Source: Thalassotalea marina (GTDB lineage: Bacteria; Pseudomonadota; Gammaproteobacteria; Enterobacterales; Alteromonadaceae). From it: DNA of 64,000 bases. Position numbers and translations under genes: made by a program. How positions within the stretch are numbered: the first letter of the stretch is position 1; each line of letters opens with the position of its first letter. Below, piece after piece: positions 29,061 to 38,767 of this stretch. The DNA lies in assembly GCF_014656435.1 (NCBI RefSeq), contig NZ_BNCK01000001.1, positions 186,001 to 250,000 on the forward strand. The letters are read 5' to 3'. The notes under the pieces were generated by a model. It searched no databases. It saw nothing but the letters and a program-made list of their open reading frames with translations, and was not told the origin of the DNA.

Positions 29061-29848
29061 AAATATGGGGCAAGGTATTAGGTTTTTTATTTGGTTTTAT
29101 GCTGAGTAAAAACATTTTAGGTGGCTTGCTGGGCATGTGGCTTGGTCATAGATTTGATAAAGGCATGGGGTTTGACTTTGATGGCCTAGCACAAAAAAAT
29201 GAACAGAGTAGGCAGCAAACCTTTTTCTATAGTGCGTTTAGTTCGATGGGCTATGTTGCCAAAGCTAAAGGCAGAGTCACCGAACATGAAATTAACTTTG
29301 CTACTTCCTATATGAATACCTTGGGGCTGAATGCTCAAATGCGCAGTGAAGCTCAAGAAGCCTTTAGAGATGGTAAAAATGCTGGTTTTCCATTGGAATC
29401 AACACTCAGGAAGTTGAAGCGAAGTTGTATTAATCGCCATGATTTATTAATGGTGTTTATGGAAATTCAGATCCAAGTCGCTTTTGCTGATGGTTCATTA
29501 GATCCAGCTGAGCGAGAAGCGCTTCACAAGATCGCCAGTAATCTTGGCTTCTCTAACCGAGATTTAGATCGGTTGTTAGAAATGATCATGGCAGGTGCTC
29601 AGTTTCATCAAGGTGGCCAAAATGCGCCTTCAAGTAAAGAGCAGCTATCACATGCTTATAAAATTTTAGGTGTAGAAGAAAGCGCCTCTGATCAAGAACT
29701 TAAAAAAGCATACCGTAAGTTAATGTCGCAACATCATCCAGATAAATTAGTTGCCAAGGGGCTGCCACCTGAAATGATGGAGTCCGCAAAACAAAAAGCG
29801 CAAGATATTCAAGCAGCTTACGAGCTTGTGCAAAAAGAGCGTAAATAA
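29057..29848 (+). CDS. djlA: DnaJ-like membrane co-chaperone DjlA
   Basis: 263 residues from the ATG at 29057, which overlaps the murU stop. A single N-terminal membrane helix with GFLFGFML and a glycine motif is followed by a TerB-like helical domain (residues about 60-180) and a C-terminal J domain with YRKLMSQHHPDK, containing the HPD tripeptide that stimulates DnaK. An upstream frame from 28979 overlaps murU and is not needed. DjlA works at the inner membrane and affects capsule and stress signalling in E. coli. Confidence 0.94.
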   Translation: MKIWGKVLGFLFGFMLSKNILGGLLGMWLGHRFDKGMGFDFDGLAQKNEQSRQQTFFYSAFSSMGYVAKAKGRVTEHEINFATSYMNTLGLNAQMRSEAQEAFRDGKNAGFPLESTLRKLKRSCINRHDLLMVFMEIQIQVAFADGSLDPAEREALHKIASNLGFSNRDLDRLLEMIMAGAQFHQGGQNAPSSKEQLSHAYKILGVEESASDQELKKAYRKLMSQHHPDKLVAKGLPPEMMESAKQKAQDIQAAYELVQKERK

Positions 29849-29865
29849 CTCGCTATCTGCGTTAA

Positions 29866-30816
29866 TTACCAGCCGATTGATTTGAGCCAGCCGTTGATTT
29901 CTTTAATCAGCGGCTCACCTTGATAATACCCCGAATATATATTGTGTAATTTCTTTTGCCTAAACTGAGATTTGGCCAAATAATAAACGTGTTTTTGTCT
30001 TATCTTAGCGTGCTGTTTAGCCACCGGCGAATCCATTCTTAGATACAGATCTAAAACGGGCAACTGTAAACTTGCTAGTTTTTCAGCACTTTGCTCCATG
30101 GCATTTGTTGAGCTCATTTGAGCGCTAAGTAGCACTAGCGCTTGAGGCTGAGGTATTTCTTTTGCTGCTAACAATTCACCGACAAACATCGCGTTATGTC
30201 CCTGTGTAACAAAGACGATAATACCTGGGTAGTTTTGCGCCTTTTCCATAACAGCGGTAAGTAAACCTTTCAGGTTTTGCTGATAGTTCTCTATAGTTTG
30301 CTTATTTTGTTCTACTTGCTCTGTGACTGATATTGCTGTTGATGGGTAATTGGGAGGTTTAGCTAAGGGTTGTACAGCAATAGTAACCCAACCTTGTTCC
30401 GGCAGTGTTTCTTGTAAAAAGTTAACTGCTTGTGGGCTCATCGCTGACTGCTGCCATTCCGGCAAGAGTATCATCACACCTTTTTGATTCGCTGATAAAT
30501 GAGGTTTAATAATAGATGTGTGGTTATCAGGTCCAACCATCACTTGTTCAATGACATCACTTGGTAAGTAGTGCTTGAGGTCGGATTGATAAAGTGTTGT
30601 CTGTGGTATGGGGTGCTCAATCACTACATTTGTTGAAGAAGTTGTAGCCGCGGTATCTTTATTGGCCGTATCGGCTGAATTGTTGGTGTCTACATTGGCT
30701 GGCGTTGATTGAGTACTTTCTTGTTGTTGCTTATTTTCTTCCTGTTGGCCTTGTTCTTGAGCCAAACAGACGTTTGTTAATAGCAACAGTGAAAACAAAA
30801 AAGTGTATTTAATCAT
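29866..30816 (-). CDS. DUF3530 family exported protein
   Basis: A 316-residue exported protein. The signal peptide ends near VCLAQ. A low-complexity Gln/Glu/Ser/Thr linker (residues 20-62) is followed by a domain that resembles an alpha/beta hydrolase in layout (GVMILLPEW, GWVTIAVQPLAKPP, GIIVFVTQGHNAMFVGELLA). The nucleophile elbow reads VTQGHN rather than GxSxG, so catalysis by a serine is unlikely. This matches the DUF3530 family from memory. Convergent with djlA. Role unknown, in the envelope. Confidence 0.75.
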   Translation of the reverse strand: MIKYTFLFSLLLLTNVCLAQEQGQQEENKQQQESTQSTPANVDTNNSADTANKDTAATTSSTNVVIEHPIPQTTLYQSDLKHYLPSDVIEQVMVGPDNHTSIIKPHLSANQKGVMILLPEWQQSAMSPQAVNFLQETLPEQGWVTIAVQPLAKPPNYPSTAISVTEQVEQNKQTIENYQQNLKGLLTAVMEKAQNYPGIIVFVTQGHNAMFVGELLAAKEIPQPQALVLLSAQMSSTNAMEQSAEKLASLQLPVLDLYLRMDSPVAKQHAKIRQKHVYYLAKSQFRQKKLHNIYSGYYQGEPLIKEINGWLKSIGW

Positions 30817-30901
30817 GATAAAGAGAGTTAACCAGTACTGTTGTTAATTATCGGCAGAATTATATATTTCTGTAACTTAATTTACCGTTAAAGTCGCATT
30901 A

Positions 30902-31576
30902 TCAATCCTGATAAAACTCACATGAAGCATTGAACTGCATGGCTAATTTTGACACTGGATGTGCAATTCTTAGTTGCTGAGCATGGAGCTGTAAACGAGT
31001 CGCCATGGTGCGCGCTTGTTCATGAGCATAGAGTTTGTCGCCCAATATAGGATGACCAAGACTTAACATATGTACTCGTAGCTGATGAGAGCGCCCTGTA
31101 ACCGGTGTGAGCTCTACAATTGTGCTTTGCTCTTCCTTAAGTAGTAATTGGTAATGTGTAAGTGCCTTTTTACCAAGCTCATGATCAATTTTTTGTTTCG
31201 GGCGGTTTGGCCAGTCACAAATTAACGGGGCATCAACCGAGCCTGTGTTTGATGCTAGGTGACCAAAAATACGAGCAATGTAGCGCTTTTGGGTTAATCG
31301 CTTCTCAAATTGACGGCTTATTTCAACATGAGCGTTTCTATTCAGTGCCATTATGATGACACCTGATGTGGCCATGTCTAATCGATGCACTATGGTTGCA
31401 GAGGGCAGCACCGACTGCACTCTATGTTGCAAACAATCTTGGTGTTCGGGCAATCTGCCCGGCACAGTTAACAGACCGCTGGGTTTGTTAAGCACGACGA
31501 TGTCGTTATCTTGATAAATTATATCAAGATATGGCGACATCGGTGGTTGATAAACAAAATCAGGGTTGGCGGCCAT
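30902..31576 (-). CDS. rluA: RNA pseudouridine synthase RluA
   Basis: A 224-residue enzyme close to E. coli RluA in length and sequence: NKPSGLLTVPGRLPEHQD, VHRLDMATSGVI with the catalytic aspartate, LICDWPNRPKQK, and TGRSHQLRVHMLSLGHPILGD. It makes pseudouridine at position 746 of 23S rRNA and at position 32 of some tRNAs. No S4 domain is present, as expected for RluA. It starts one base after the rapA stop, so the two are coupled. Confidence 0.95.
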   Translation of the reverse strand: MAANPDFVYQPPMSPYLDIIYQDNDIVVLNKPSGLLTVPGRLPEHQDCLQHRVQSVLPSATIVHRLDMATSGVIIMALNRNAHVEISRQFEKRLTQKRYIARIFGHLASNTGSVDAPLICDWPNRPKQKIDHELGKKALTHYQLLLKEEQSTIVELTPVTGRSHQLRVHMLSLGHPILGDKLYAHEQARTMATRLQLHAQQLRIAHPVSKLAMQFNASCEFYQD

Positions 31577-31577
31577 T

Positions 31578-34499
31578 TTAGTGTGTAACTACGACTAAAC
31601 GAATTGCTTCAAACTTAAGCTGTGCTTTATCAATGTACTCTGTTAGCTTTGCTTGTTGCGTTTTAATAAAATCTAACTCTTCTTGACGAACACTTGGGTT
31701 GATAGCTTTTAACGCGGTCATGCGTTGCCATTCATTATCAAGCTTTTTATTCATCGACTGTTTAGCTGACGTTAAAATGGCATCGACCTCAGTTTTTGCA
31801 TGCTGCTCAGCTTTTTCAACTAGTGGTGATACTTGAGTTTTCAGCGCTTTGACTAATTGAAGTGCCATTTGCTTTTTCACAGGGGAAAGCTGTTTGTCTA
31901 ATACTGCTCCCGGTACTTTGTCTGCAAGGTTATTGCCACCTTTATCGAGTAATACTCGAACTGGTGTCACAGGTAAATATCGGTTGAGTTGCAATTTGCT
32001 TGGCGCTATGGCTTCAATAGTAAACAAACATTCTACAAAGAAAGTGCCCGCAGGTAACGCTGGGTTTTTCAATAAACCAATGCTTGAATTACCAACTTCA
32101 TCTGATAGCACAAGATCCATAGCGCCAGTCACCATTGGATGATCCCAAGTTAACAAATGATAATCTTCACAAGCTAATGCGGTGTCTCGATTAAAGGTGA
32201 CTGTGGTGCCATCTTCAGGCAAACATGGGAAGCTGCCACTTAGCATGTGCTCTGTTGGCTGTAATGCAATGGCAAAATCTGATTTATCATCTTGAGCAAT
32301 GCCAAATACATCAAATACTTGAAACATAAACTGAGGTAGGTGAATTTGACCATCTTGCTGTTCAATTTCACTGACAATCTCTTGTGCACGCCCTTGACCT
32401 GAAGAATTTAATTCAAGTAACTTATCGCGACCCGTTTCAAGCTCTGCTTTTAGCGTTTGATGCAACTTACTACTAGATTCGATTAGTGCTGCAACTTTCT
32501 TGTCATCAACGGCCGCCGATAATCTGATGTCATTTAATGTGTCAATATGTGCTTCATATACGGCTCTGCCAGTAACACAGGTATGCTCAAATGCATTAAG
32601 TGCTTGGTGGTACCAATTAAACAAGGCACTTTGTGCGCTGTGCTCAAAATAAGGCACATGCAGTTTGATGGTTTGAGTTTGACCAATGCGGTCTAATCGA
32701 CCGATACGTTGTTCTAGTAAGTCGGGATTTGCAGGTAAATCAAATAGTACTAAGTGATGTGCAAACTGAAAGTTTCTGCCTTCACTGCCTATTTCTGAAC
32801 AAAGTAGTACTTGTGCGCTATCTTCTTCTTGAGCAAAGTAAGCGGCGGCTTTGTCGCGTTCAAAAATGCTCAACCCTTCGTGGAACACAGCCGCGCGAAT
32901 GCCTTCTTTGGTCCGAAGTGCCTGCTCTAACTCAATTGCGGTTTCTGCATGAGCACAAATAACTAGCACTTTCTCTTTTTGCAAATCTTTTAACAAATCA
33001 ATTAGAAAGTCGACACGAGGATCGATATCAAACCAATTTTCACGCGCATCTAAGCTAAATAAGCGCTCAGGTGTTAAGGTAAAAGCGGCCTGTTTTTGGG
33101 TTTTAATGTTGTCGATATTGTCAGACAGTAAAAAGTCTTCAAGCTTTTCTTGATAGGCCTCTGGCATCGTTTGTGGTGCCGCATTAAGTTTTCTTTCAGG
33201 AAAGCCTTTTATGGTGTTACGACTATTTCTGAACAGTATACGGCCAGTACCGTGGCGATCGAGCAACTGGCTTAATAGCGTTTTTCTCGCTTCAGCAGCT
33301 ACGCTTGCATCGGTGTCCGTAAGCTGAACCAACAGTTCGTTAATATCGGTTTCTTTTAATAAATCGCGCAATACCGATTGTTGTTCATCAGTCAGGTTTA
33401 CTTCTGATACTAATGCGTTGGCGGCACTGGCGACCTCAGTATAGTGGCTTTCTTCTTCAATAAATTTTTGGTAATCGTAAAAGCGGTCAGGGTCTAACAG
33501 TCTCAAGCGAGCAAAGTGGCTTTCGTGACCAAGCTGGTCTGGGGTTGCAGTTAAAAGTAAAACCCCTGGAATTGTTTGTGCAAGCTGTTCAACACATAAA
33601 TATTCAATGCTGGCTGCATCAACTTGCCAATCTAAATGGTGAGCTTCATCGACGACCATTAAGTCCCATTGTTCGGCAATAAGTTCTTCATACCACTCTG
33701 GATTGTCAGTGATGAAATCTAGGTTGACCAATACCAATTGCTCTGCGCTGAACGGATTGATTTTTTCACCTTCATCGCCAGAATTAGCTATTTCTTGGCA
33801 ACGTGTTTCGTCAAAAATACTAAAGCGTAAATTAAAGCGACGTAACATTTCGACTAACCATTGGTGCATTAAGCTTTCAGGTACAATAATTAATACACGT
33901 TGAGCTCTGCCGGTGACTAATTGTTGATGAATGATCAACCCTGCTTCGATGGTTTTACCCAAACCCACTTCGTCAGCTAAAAGTACACGAGGGGCAAATC
34001 GGCTACCAACTTCATCAGCAATATATAATTGGTGTGGAATTAAACTAACGCGACCACCCGTTAAACCGGATAAGTGAGATTGTTGCTGCTCAAATTGATG
34101 TTGCAAACAACTTTTGCGCAAAGCAAACCAGTCTAATCTGTCGACTTGCCCGTTAAGCAGGCGATCGTGCGGTTTGTTGAATTTAATAAAGTGATCAATC
34201 ATCACTTCTTTTAATGAAGCATCTTCTGAGGTATCAAGGCGAGTACCGTGATAGGTCATGATGCCGTTGTCTTCTGATACGTTTTTTACTTCTAGCTGCC
34301 AACCTTCGTGGCTTGGAATTTTATCACCAGTATTGAACAGAACACGAGTTAGAGGGGCATTGTCTATCGCATAAGTTCTTATGTCGCCGGTCGCAGTAAA
34401 CATGATGGAAACAAAGCGGTTTTCAACGGCTGTTACCGTTCCTAGTCCTTGATCTGATTCGCCATCACTAATCCAACGTTGGCCCGGTTTAAATGACAT
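31578..34499 (-). CDS. rapA: RNA polymerase-associated SWI/SNF ATPase RapA
   Basis: 973 residues from the ATG at 34499, whose product begins MSFKPGQRWISDGESDQGLG as in E. coli RapA; an upstream ATG adds five residues. Tudor-like N-terminal domains are followed by the helicase core: ADEVGLGKTIEAGL (Walker A), VVDEAHHLDW (DEAH box), and a second lobe ending SEIGSEGRNFQFAHHLVLFDLP and QRIGRLDRIGQ. It recycles stalled RNA polymerase using ATP. It is immediately upstream of rluA, a known pairing. Confidence 0.96.
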   Translation of the reverse strand: MSFKPGQRWISDGESDQGLGTVTAVENRFVSIMFTATGDIRTYAIDNAPLTRVLFNTGDKIPSHEGWQLEVKNVSEDNGIMTYHGTRLDTSEDASLKEVMIDHFIKFNKPHDRLLNGQVDRLDWFALRKSCLQHQFEQQQSHLSGLTGGRVSLIPHQLYIADEVGSRFAPRVLLADEVGLGKTIEAGLIIHQQLVTGRAQRVLIIVPESLMHQWLVEMLRRFNLRFSIFDETRCQEIANSGDEGEKINPFSAEQLVLVNLDFITDNPEWYEELIAEQWDLMVVDEAHHLDWQVDAASIEYLCVEQLAQTIPGVLLLTATPDQLGHESHFARLRLLDPDRFYDYQKFIEEESHYTEVASAANALVSEVNLTDEQQSVLRDLLKETDINELLVQLTDTDASVAAEARKTLLSQLLDRHGTGRILFRNSRNTIKGFPERKLNAAPQTMPEAYQEKLEDFLLSDNIDNIKTQKQAAFTLTPERLFSLDARENWFDIDPRVDFLIDLLKDLQKEKVLVICAHAETAIELEQALRTKEGIRAAVFHEGLSIFERDKAAAYFAQEEDSAQVLLCSEIGSEGRNFQFAHHLVLFDLPANPDLLEQRIGRLDRIGQTQTIKLHVPYFEHSAQSALFNWYHQALNAFEHTCVTGRAVYEAHIDTLNDIRLSAAVDDKKVAALIESSSKLHQTLKAELETGRDKLLELNSSGQGRAQEIVSEIEQQDGQIHLPQFMFQVFDVFGIAQDDKSDFAIALQPTEHMLSGSFPCLPEDGTTVTFNRDTALACEDYHLLTWDHPMVTGAMDLVLSDEVGNSSIGLLKNPALPAGTFFVECLFTIEAIAPSKLQLNRYLPVTPVRVLLDKGGNNLADKVPGAVLDKQLSPVKKQMALQLVKALKTQVSPLVEKAEQHAKTEVDAILTSAKQSMNKKLDNEWQRMTALKAINPSVRQEELDFIKTQQAKLTEYIDKAQLKFEAIRLVVVTH

Positions 34500-34602
34500 A
34501 AATATTAGCTCCAAAATTATACGATGAAAAAAAGGGGCGCTATGTTACCGTTAATCATAGCGCTGATCATCAATTAATTCTGAAAATTTACCTAAGCTGA
34601 AG

Positions 34603-35442
34603 TTATTTGACGCCTAATTCTTTTAAACGCTCAAGCAAGTAGCTTTTTTGAGTATGACGTTCGGATAAAACCACTTCATCTCTAGGGTGTAAAAATAGTG
34701 GTAAAGAAATACGCGACTTTTTAGCATTTTCTCCTGATGGATTAATAACTCGGTGACTTGTTGATGGAAAGTACCCGCCTGAGGCTTCTTGTAACATATC
34801 GCCAATATTAATGATGAGTTGGCCAAAGTCAGCAGGAATGTCTAACCATTGCCCATCTTTTTGTTGCACTTGTAAGCCGGGTTCATTTGCCGCTGGTAAA
34901 ATAGTGATCAAGTTAATATCTTCATGTGCTGCAGCTCTTACCGCGCCAGGCTCTTCATCACCAGATAGCGGTGGGTAATGCAATACACGCAATAGAGTAT
35001 TTGGTGTATCTTTTATCATCGAAGATAAAGGCTCTGAATACTTTGCTGCAACATCTGCTGGGCTGTATTTTTCAATCCAGTCTAGGAGCTCAGCAGCAAG
35101 TGCTGAAGCAGATTGATAATACTTCATTATGTTGTCTTTTAAAGACTCAGGAACTCTGCCCCAAGGATAGATATGATAATATTCTTTAATATCCTTTTTT
35201 TGATGGCCTTTTGCTGTTTCCGAGATCTCAGGTGCAAAATACCCATCTTGAGTTTCAGGATCAAATGCAAAGTCTTGCGGTGAACCTTGGGTAAAAAATT
35301 CATACCATTGTTGGTAAATGGTCTCAACAAATGCTTGTTGAATAGGGTGATTTGTTAATACACCAAACCCGGTTTCATGTAAGCTTTGCACAAACCGTTG
35401 TGGTGCGTCAGGGTGATTGTAGTCGACAACTTGAACCTGCAT
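34603..35442 (-). CDS. 2-oxoglutarate/Fe(II)-dependent oxygenase (isopenicillin N synthase-like)
   Basis: A 279-residue protein with the double-stranded beta-helix fold. The metal triad is visible as HED (AAHEDINLITIL) and a distal histidine in TSHRVINP, and the 2-oxoglutarate-binding arginine with RISLPLFLHP. The N-terminal part (FVQSLHETGFGVLTNHPI) is the non-haem dioxygenase N domain. It belongs to the family of bacterial IPNS/DAOCS-like and flavone-synthase-like enzymes; the substrate is unknown. Monocistronic, on the same strand upstream of rapA, with 104 bases between them. Confidence 0.85.
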   Translation of the reverse strand: MQVQVVDYNHPDAPQRFVQSLHETGFGVLTNHPIQQAFVETIYQQWYEFFTQGSPQDFAFDPETQDGYFAPEISETAKGHQKKDIKEYYHIYPWGRVPESLKDNIMKYYQSASALAAELLDWIEKYSPADVAAKYSEPLSSMIKDTPNTLLRVLHYPPLSGDEEPGAVRAAAHEDINLITILPAANEPGLQVQQKDGQWLDIPADFGQLIINIGDMLQEASGGYFPSTSHRVINPSGENAKKSRISLPLFLHPRDEVVLSERHTQKSYLLERLKELGVK

Positions 35443-35618
35443 TTTATCGCTTCCCGTTGTAAATAAAGATAAGTGTAGTATATCAAAAGTTGTCTAAATG
35501 GTCAGGAATCTTGGCGGGTTTGTCAACAAATTAATCAACTGGTTAAAAAACTACCGTTAAATCAGAAGCCTGTTTATAATGATTTGACATGTTGTAAGGA
35601 AAACAAGAGAAAAATAAT

Positions 35619-35921
35619 ATGAAAGTATCCGTTGTGTCTTCTTCTATCGTACTATTTTTAACTGTTGGTTGCGCTAATCAACAGCCTGCCTGTGAAGATG
35701 TCGTTGTTGCCAAAGAACAATTACAACAATGTCAACAATTGCAAAAACAAATTACTGCTGCCAAAGATAAACCAATTATTCGTACTGAATTAGAACGTAG
35801 ATATCAAAATGAATGTGTAGAGATGCGCTACTATCGCGAACAACATCAACCTGCGGTTTGTGGCAATAAGGAAAAGATTGAAGCATTGACAAAAGAAGCC
35901 ATCAAAGAACAAAAGCAATAA
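35619..35921 (+). CDS. Small lipoprotein, unknown function
   Basis: A 100-residue product with a lipobox LTVGC at about residues 15-19 after a short hydrophobic leader, so it is probably acylated at Cys19 and anchored in the envelope. The mature part has four further cysteines (two near the front, CEDV and QQCQQL, then ECVEM and AVCGN), and a charged helical body rich in Gln, Glu and Lys. It lies 77 bases before the GGDEF-EAL gene on the same strand but no link is shown. I do not recognise the family. Confidence 0.65.
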   Translation: MKVSVVSSSIVLFLTVGCANQQPACEDVVVAKEQLQQCQQLQKQITAAKDKPIIRTELERRYQNECVEMRYYREQHQPAVCGNKEKIEALTKEAIKEQKQ

Positions 35922-35998
35922 TGCTTTTTTCCTTAGTAAAATTTGTTACATTAGTGTTACTTTATTAATCGATTTTTTCGCTGACGATTTGTGGTGAT

Positions 35999-38578
35999 AT
36001 GACTAAGAAGTTTTCGAGTGACACAGGAAAAATGTCTCATATGGATAGTGAACTTGCTAAGCAGTCTTTACAGTTACTGGAAAAGTATCGCAAGCTTGAA
36101 GCTCGCTATACTGCGCTTTTTACGTTAAATCAACTATCCCATGATTGCGCAGACTTGAATACTTTCTATGGGCAAGTTCATCAAGCTATTGCTTCAATTA
36201 TGAATGCAAACAACTTTTATGTTGTTTTACATGATCAAACTTTTAATACGCTTGAGTTCGTTTATCACGTTGATGAAAACGATACGATGCCGAGCACGCC
36301 TTTTCCCTACGAAGATTTTAAAGGCACAATGACCTGTCATGTCATTGAGCAGGGCAAACCTTTGCTTGTTACGCCAGAGAAAATGCAAGCATTGAAAGAC
36401 GAAGGCATTATAAAACAAAAAGGTACTGCGGGGACTGACTGGTTAGGGGTACCTTTGATAAGCGATGGCTTTGTAATTGGTATTATGGCGGTACAAAGCT
36501 ACAGCGAAACCACTCGCTATATCGACGACGACTTAGAAATGCTCACTTTTACCGCGCAGCATATCGTCACAGCGATGGCCAGATTGCAAGATAGAGATCG
36601 TTTGCAAAAAGCAGTTGATGCAAGAACTCGCGAGTTAATGCAACAGATTCGTGAACGTGAAAAATCCGAGTTATTACAAGAATCACTCTTTCGTATTTCT
36701 GAGCTTACCAGCGACACAAATATTGATATCAACAAGTTCTATGAAATGGTACACAACATTGTTGGTCAACTGATTAACGCAGAGAACTTTTTTATTGCTC
36801 GCCACAACCGTGCAGACAATATGCTGTATTTTTCCTATTACTCTGAAAGAGAATCGGAAAATGTAGCGCAAAAATACCAGCCGAGGAAATTCGGTAAAGG
36901 ATTTACTGAGTTAGTCATCAGTAATAAAAAGACTTTGCTTCTTGATCCTCAAAAGATGAATGACTTATATCAACAAGGACTTACTCTTAAGCCTCAGACA
37001 CAGACCAAATCTTGGCTCGGTGTTCCTTTGGTGCATGCAGGCGAAGTTATTGGTGCCATGGTTATCCAGAGTTACCAAGCCAATGTAATTTTTAGCCAGC
37101 AAGATGCTGAACTATTAAACTTCGTTTCACAGCATGTTTCTACGGCAATAAAAAGGCGTGATTTAGCGCTATTTGAAAAGCAAACACAAGAGCTTTTAGA
37201 GCAACAGGTCAAGTTGCGCACTGCAGAATTAGAAGAAGAGATTAAACAACGTAAGGCAATGCAGGAAAAGCTTAAACATGCAGCTTCTCATGATGCGCTG
37301 ACAGGGTTGCCTAATCGTTCGGTGTTCTTGGATTTATTAAATCATGCAATTGCTTGCTTTACACGTAAACCAGAATTCCAATTTGCTGTGTTATTCCTCG
37401 ACTTAGATCGCTTTAAAGTTGTTAACGACAGCTTAGGTCATCATGCTGGTGATGAACTGCTTAAACAGGTTGCGATTGGCTTAGAACAACTTGTACGTTC
37501 AAAAGACACTGTGGCTAGGTTGGGCGGTGATGAATTTGTGATTTTAATTGAAGATCTAGAGAGTCAGCAAGAAGCCTATGATATTGCCCAGCGTATTACC
37601 GACTTTTTAAGCCGACCTTTTAGTATAGAAAATCAGCCCGTGTTTATTGGTACCAGTATTGGCGTATTATTTAATGATGAAAGGTACACCAGCGCTGAAG
37701 TTATGTTGCGAGATGCTGATATTGCAATGTATCACGCCAAAGATATGGGTAAGGGGCGCTATGAGGTGTTTGATTCGAGCATGCATAAAAAAGTGCAAAG
37801 TGCGATGATCCTCGAAGCGGATATCCGAGAGGCGATTGCTAAGCAAGAGTTTGTCCCTTATTTTCAGCCGATTGTTCGTTTATCCGATCAGGAAATCGTT
37901 GGCTTCGAAGCACTTGCTCGATGGAAAAGTGACAAACGTGGCTTTGTGATGCCCAATAATTTTATTTCTTTGGCGGAAGAAACTAACTTGATCATGGCGA
38001 TAGACATGCAAATTATAGAAAAGTCTTGCCGCCAATTAAAACACTGGTTAGCTGAGTTTGGGCATTCATCACTTTATGTCAGCTGTAACTTATATAGTAA
38101 TCACTTCTTTGACGCTAGCCTGCCTCAAGAAATTGAAAACATGCTTGAAAGAGTAGGACTTCCAGCAAAACACTTAAGAGTCGAGTTAACTGAAAGAGCG
38201 TTATTGGAAAATAGCGATATTGTGCTAGCGAATATGACAGCATTAAAGCAGCTTGGTGTAAAAATATTACTTGATGACTTTGGTACAGGGTATTCAAGTT
38301 TAAGTTATTTGCATAGATTTCCACTCGATGTGTTAAAAATTGACCGCTCTTTTATTAACAATATCCATGAACACAATAATCATCAGGCAATAATTAAAAC
38401 CATCATTGACTTAGCAACTAATTTGCAAATGGGCACGGTAGGGGAAGGCATTGAAAATGCTTCAGACGCTAAACTATTAGAACAAATGGATTGTATGTAT
38501 GGTCAAGGATATTACTTTCACAAACCAGCTCCTGCACACGAAATAAGTCGTCAATTAACTCCTTGTATCCAGAGTTAA
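35999..38578 (+). CDS. Cyclic di-GMP enzyme with GAF-GAF-GGDEF-EAL domains
   Basis: An 859-residue cytoplasmic protein with no membrane segment. Two GAF domains (about residues 45-200 and 240-395) share the repeated pattern of AGTDWLGVPLI... and TKSWLGVPLVHAGEVIGAMVIQSY. A short coiled coil leads to the GGDEF domain with RLGGDEF near residue 509 and an intact upstream inhibitory site RSKD. The EAL domain has GFEALARW near 635, LTERALLE, DDFGTGYSSLSYL and KIDRSFI, with the last motif GEGIEN. All catalytic motifs are intact, so it could both make and break c-di-GMP. Signal unknown. Confidence 0.93.
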   Translation: MTKKFSSDTGKMSHMDSELAKQSLQLLEKYRKLEARYTALFTLNQLSHDCADLNTFYGQVHQAIASIMNANNFYVVLHDQTFNTLEFVYHVDENDTMPSTPFPYEDFKGTMTCHVIEQGKPLLVTPEKMQALKDEGIIKQKGTAGTDWLGVPLISDGFVIGIMAVQSYSETTRYIDDDLEMLTFTAQHIVTAMARLQDRDRLQKAVDARTRELMQQIREREKSELLQESLFRISELTSDTNIDINKFYEMVHNIVGQLINAENFFIARHNRADNMLYFSYYSERESENVAQKYQPRKFGKGFTELVISNKKTLLLDPQKMNDLYQQGLTLKPQTQTKSWLGVPLVHAGEVIGAMVIQSYQANVIFSQQDAELLNFVSQHVSTAIKRRDLALFEKQTQELLEQQVKLRTAELEEEIKQRKAMQEKLKHAASHDALTGLPNRSVFLDLLNHAIACFTRKPEFQFAVLFLDLDRFKVVNDSLGHHAGDELLKQVAIGLEQLVRSKDTVARLGGDEFVILIEDLESQQEAYDIAQRITDFLSRPFSIENQPVFIGTSIGVLFNDERYTSAEVMLRDADIAMYHAKDMGKGRYEVFDSSMHKKVQSAMILEADIREAIAKQEFVPYFQPIVRLSDQEIVGFEALARWKSDKRGFVMPNNFISLAEETNLIMAIDMQIIEKSCRQLKHWLAEFGHSSLYVSCNLYSNHFFDASLPQEIENMLERVGLPAKHLRVELTERALLENSDIVLANMTALKQLGVKILLDDFGTGYSSLSYLHRFPLDVLKIDRSFINNIHEHNNHQAIIKTIIDLATNLQMGTVGEGIENASDAKLLEQMDCMYGQGYYFHKPAPAHEISRQLTPCIQS

Positions 38579-38767
38579 AATATTTAAATTGATAGTCTAG
38601 TACAGCTTGTAGTTTATTTTTATTGTTTGCATATAAGTATTAATTGCTGAGGTTTTCTTTTTATTGTGCGTCAAATGGAAATAATGTTGTGATAAATTAT
38701 GGCTTAATTTAAAGGGCGTTTGTCAGTACTATGAACACATCAAGTCAAACACTATTTGGAGTCAGAC

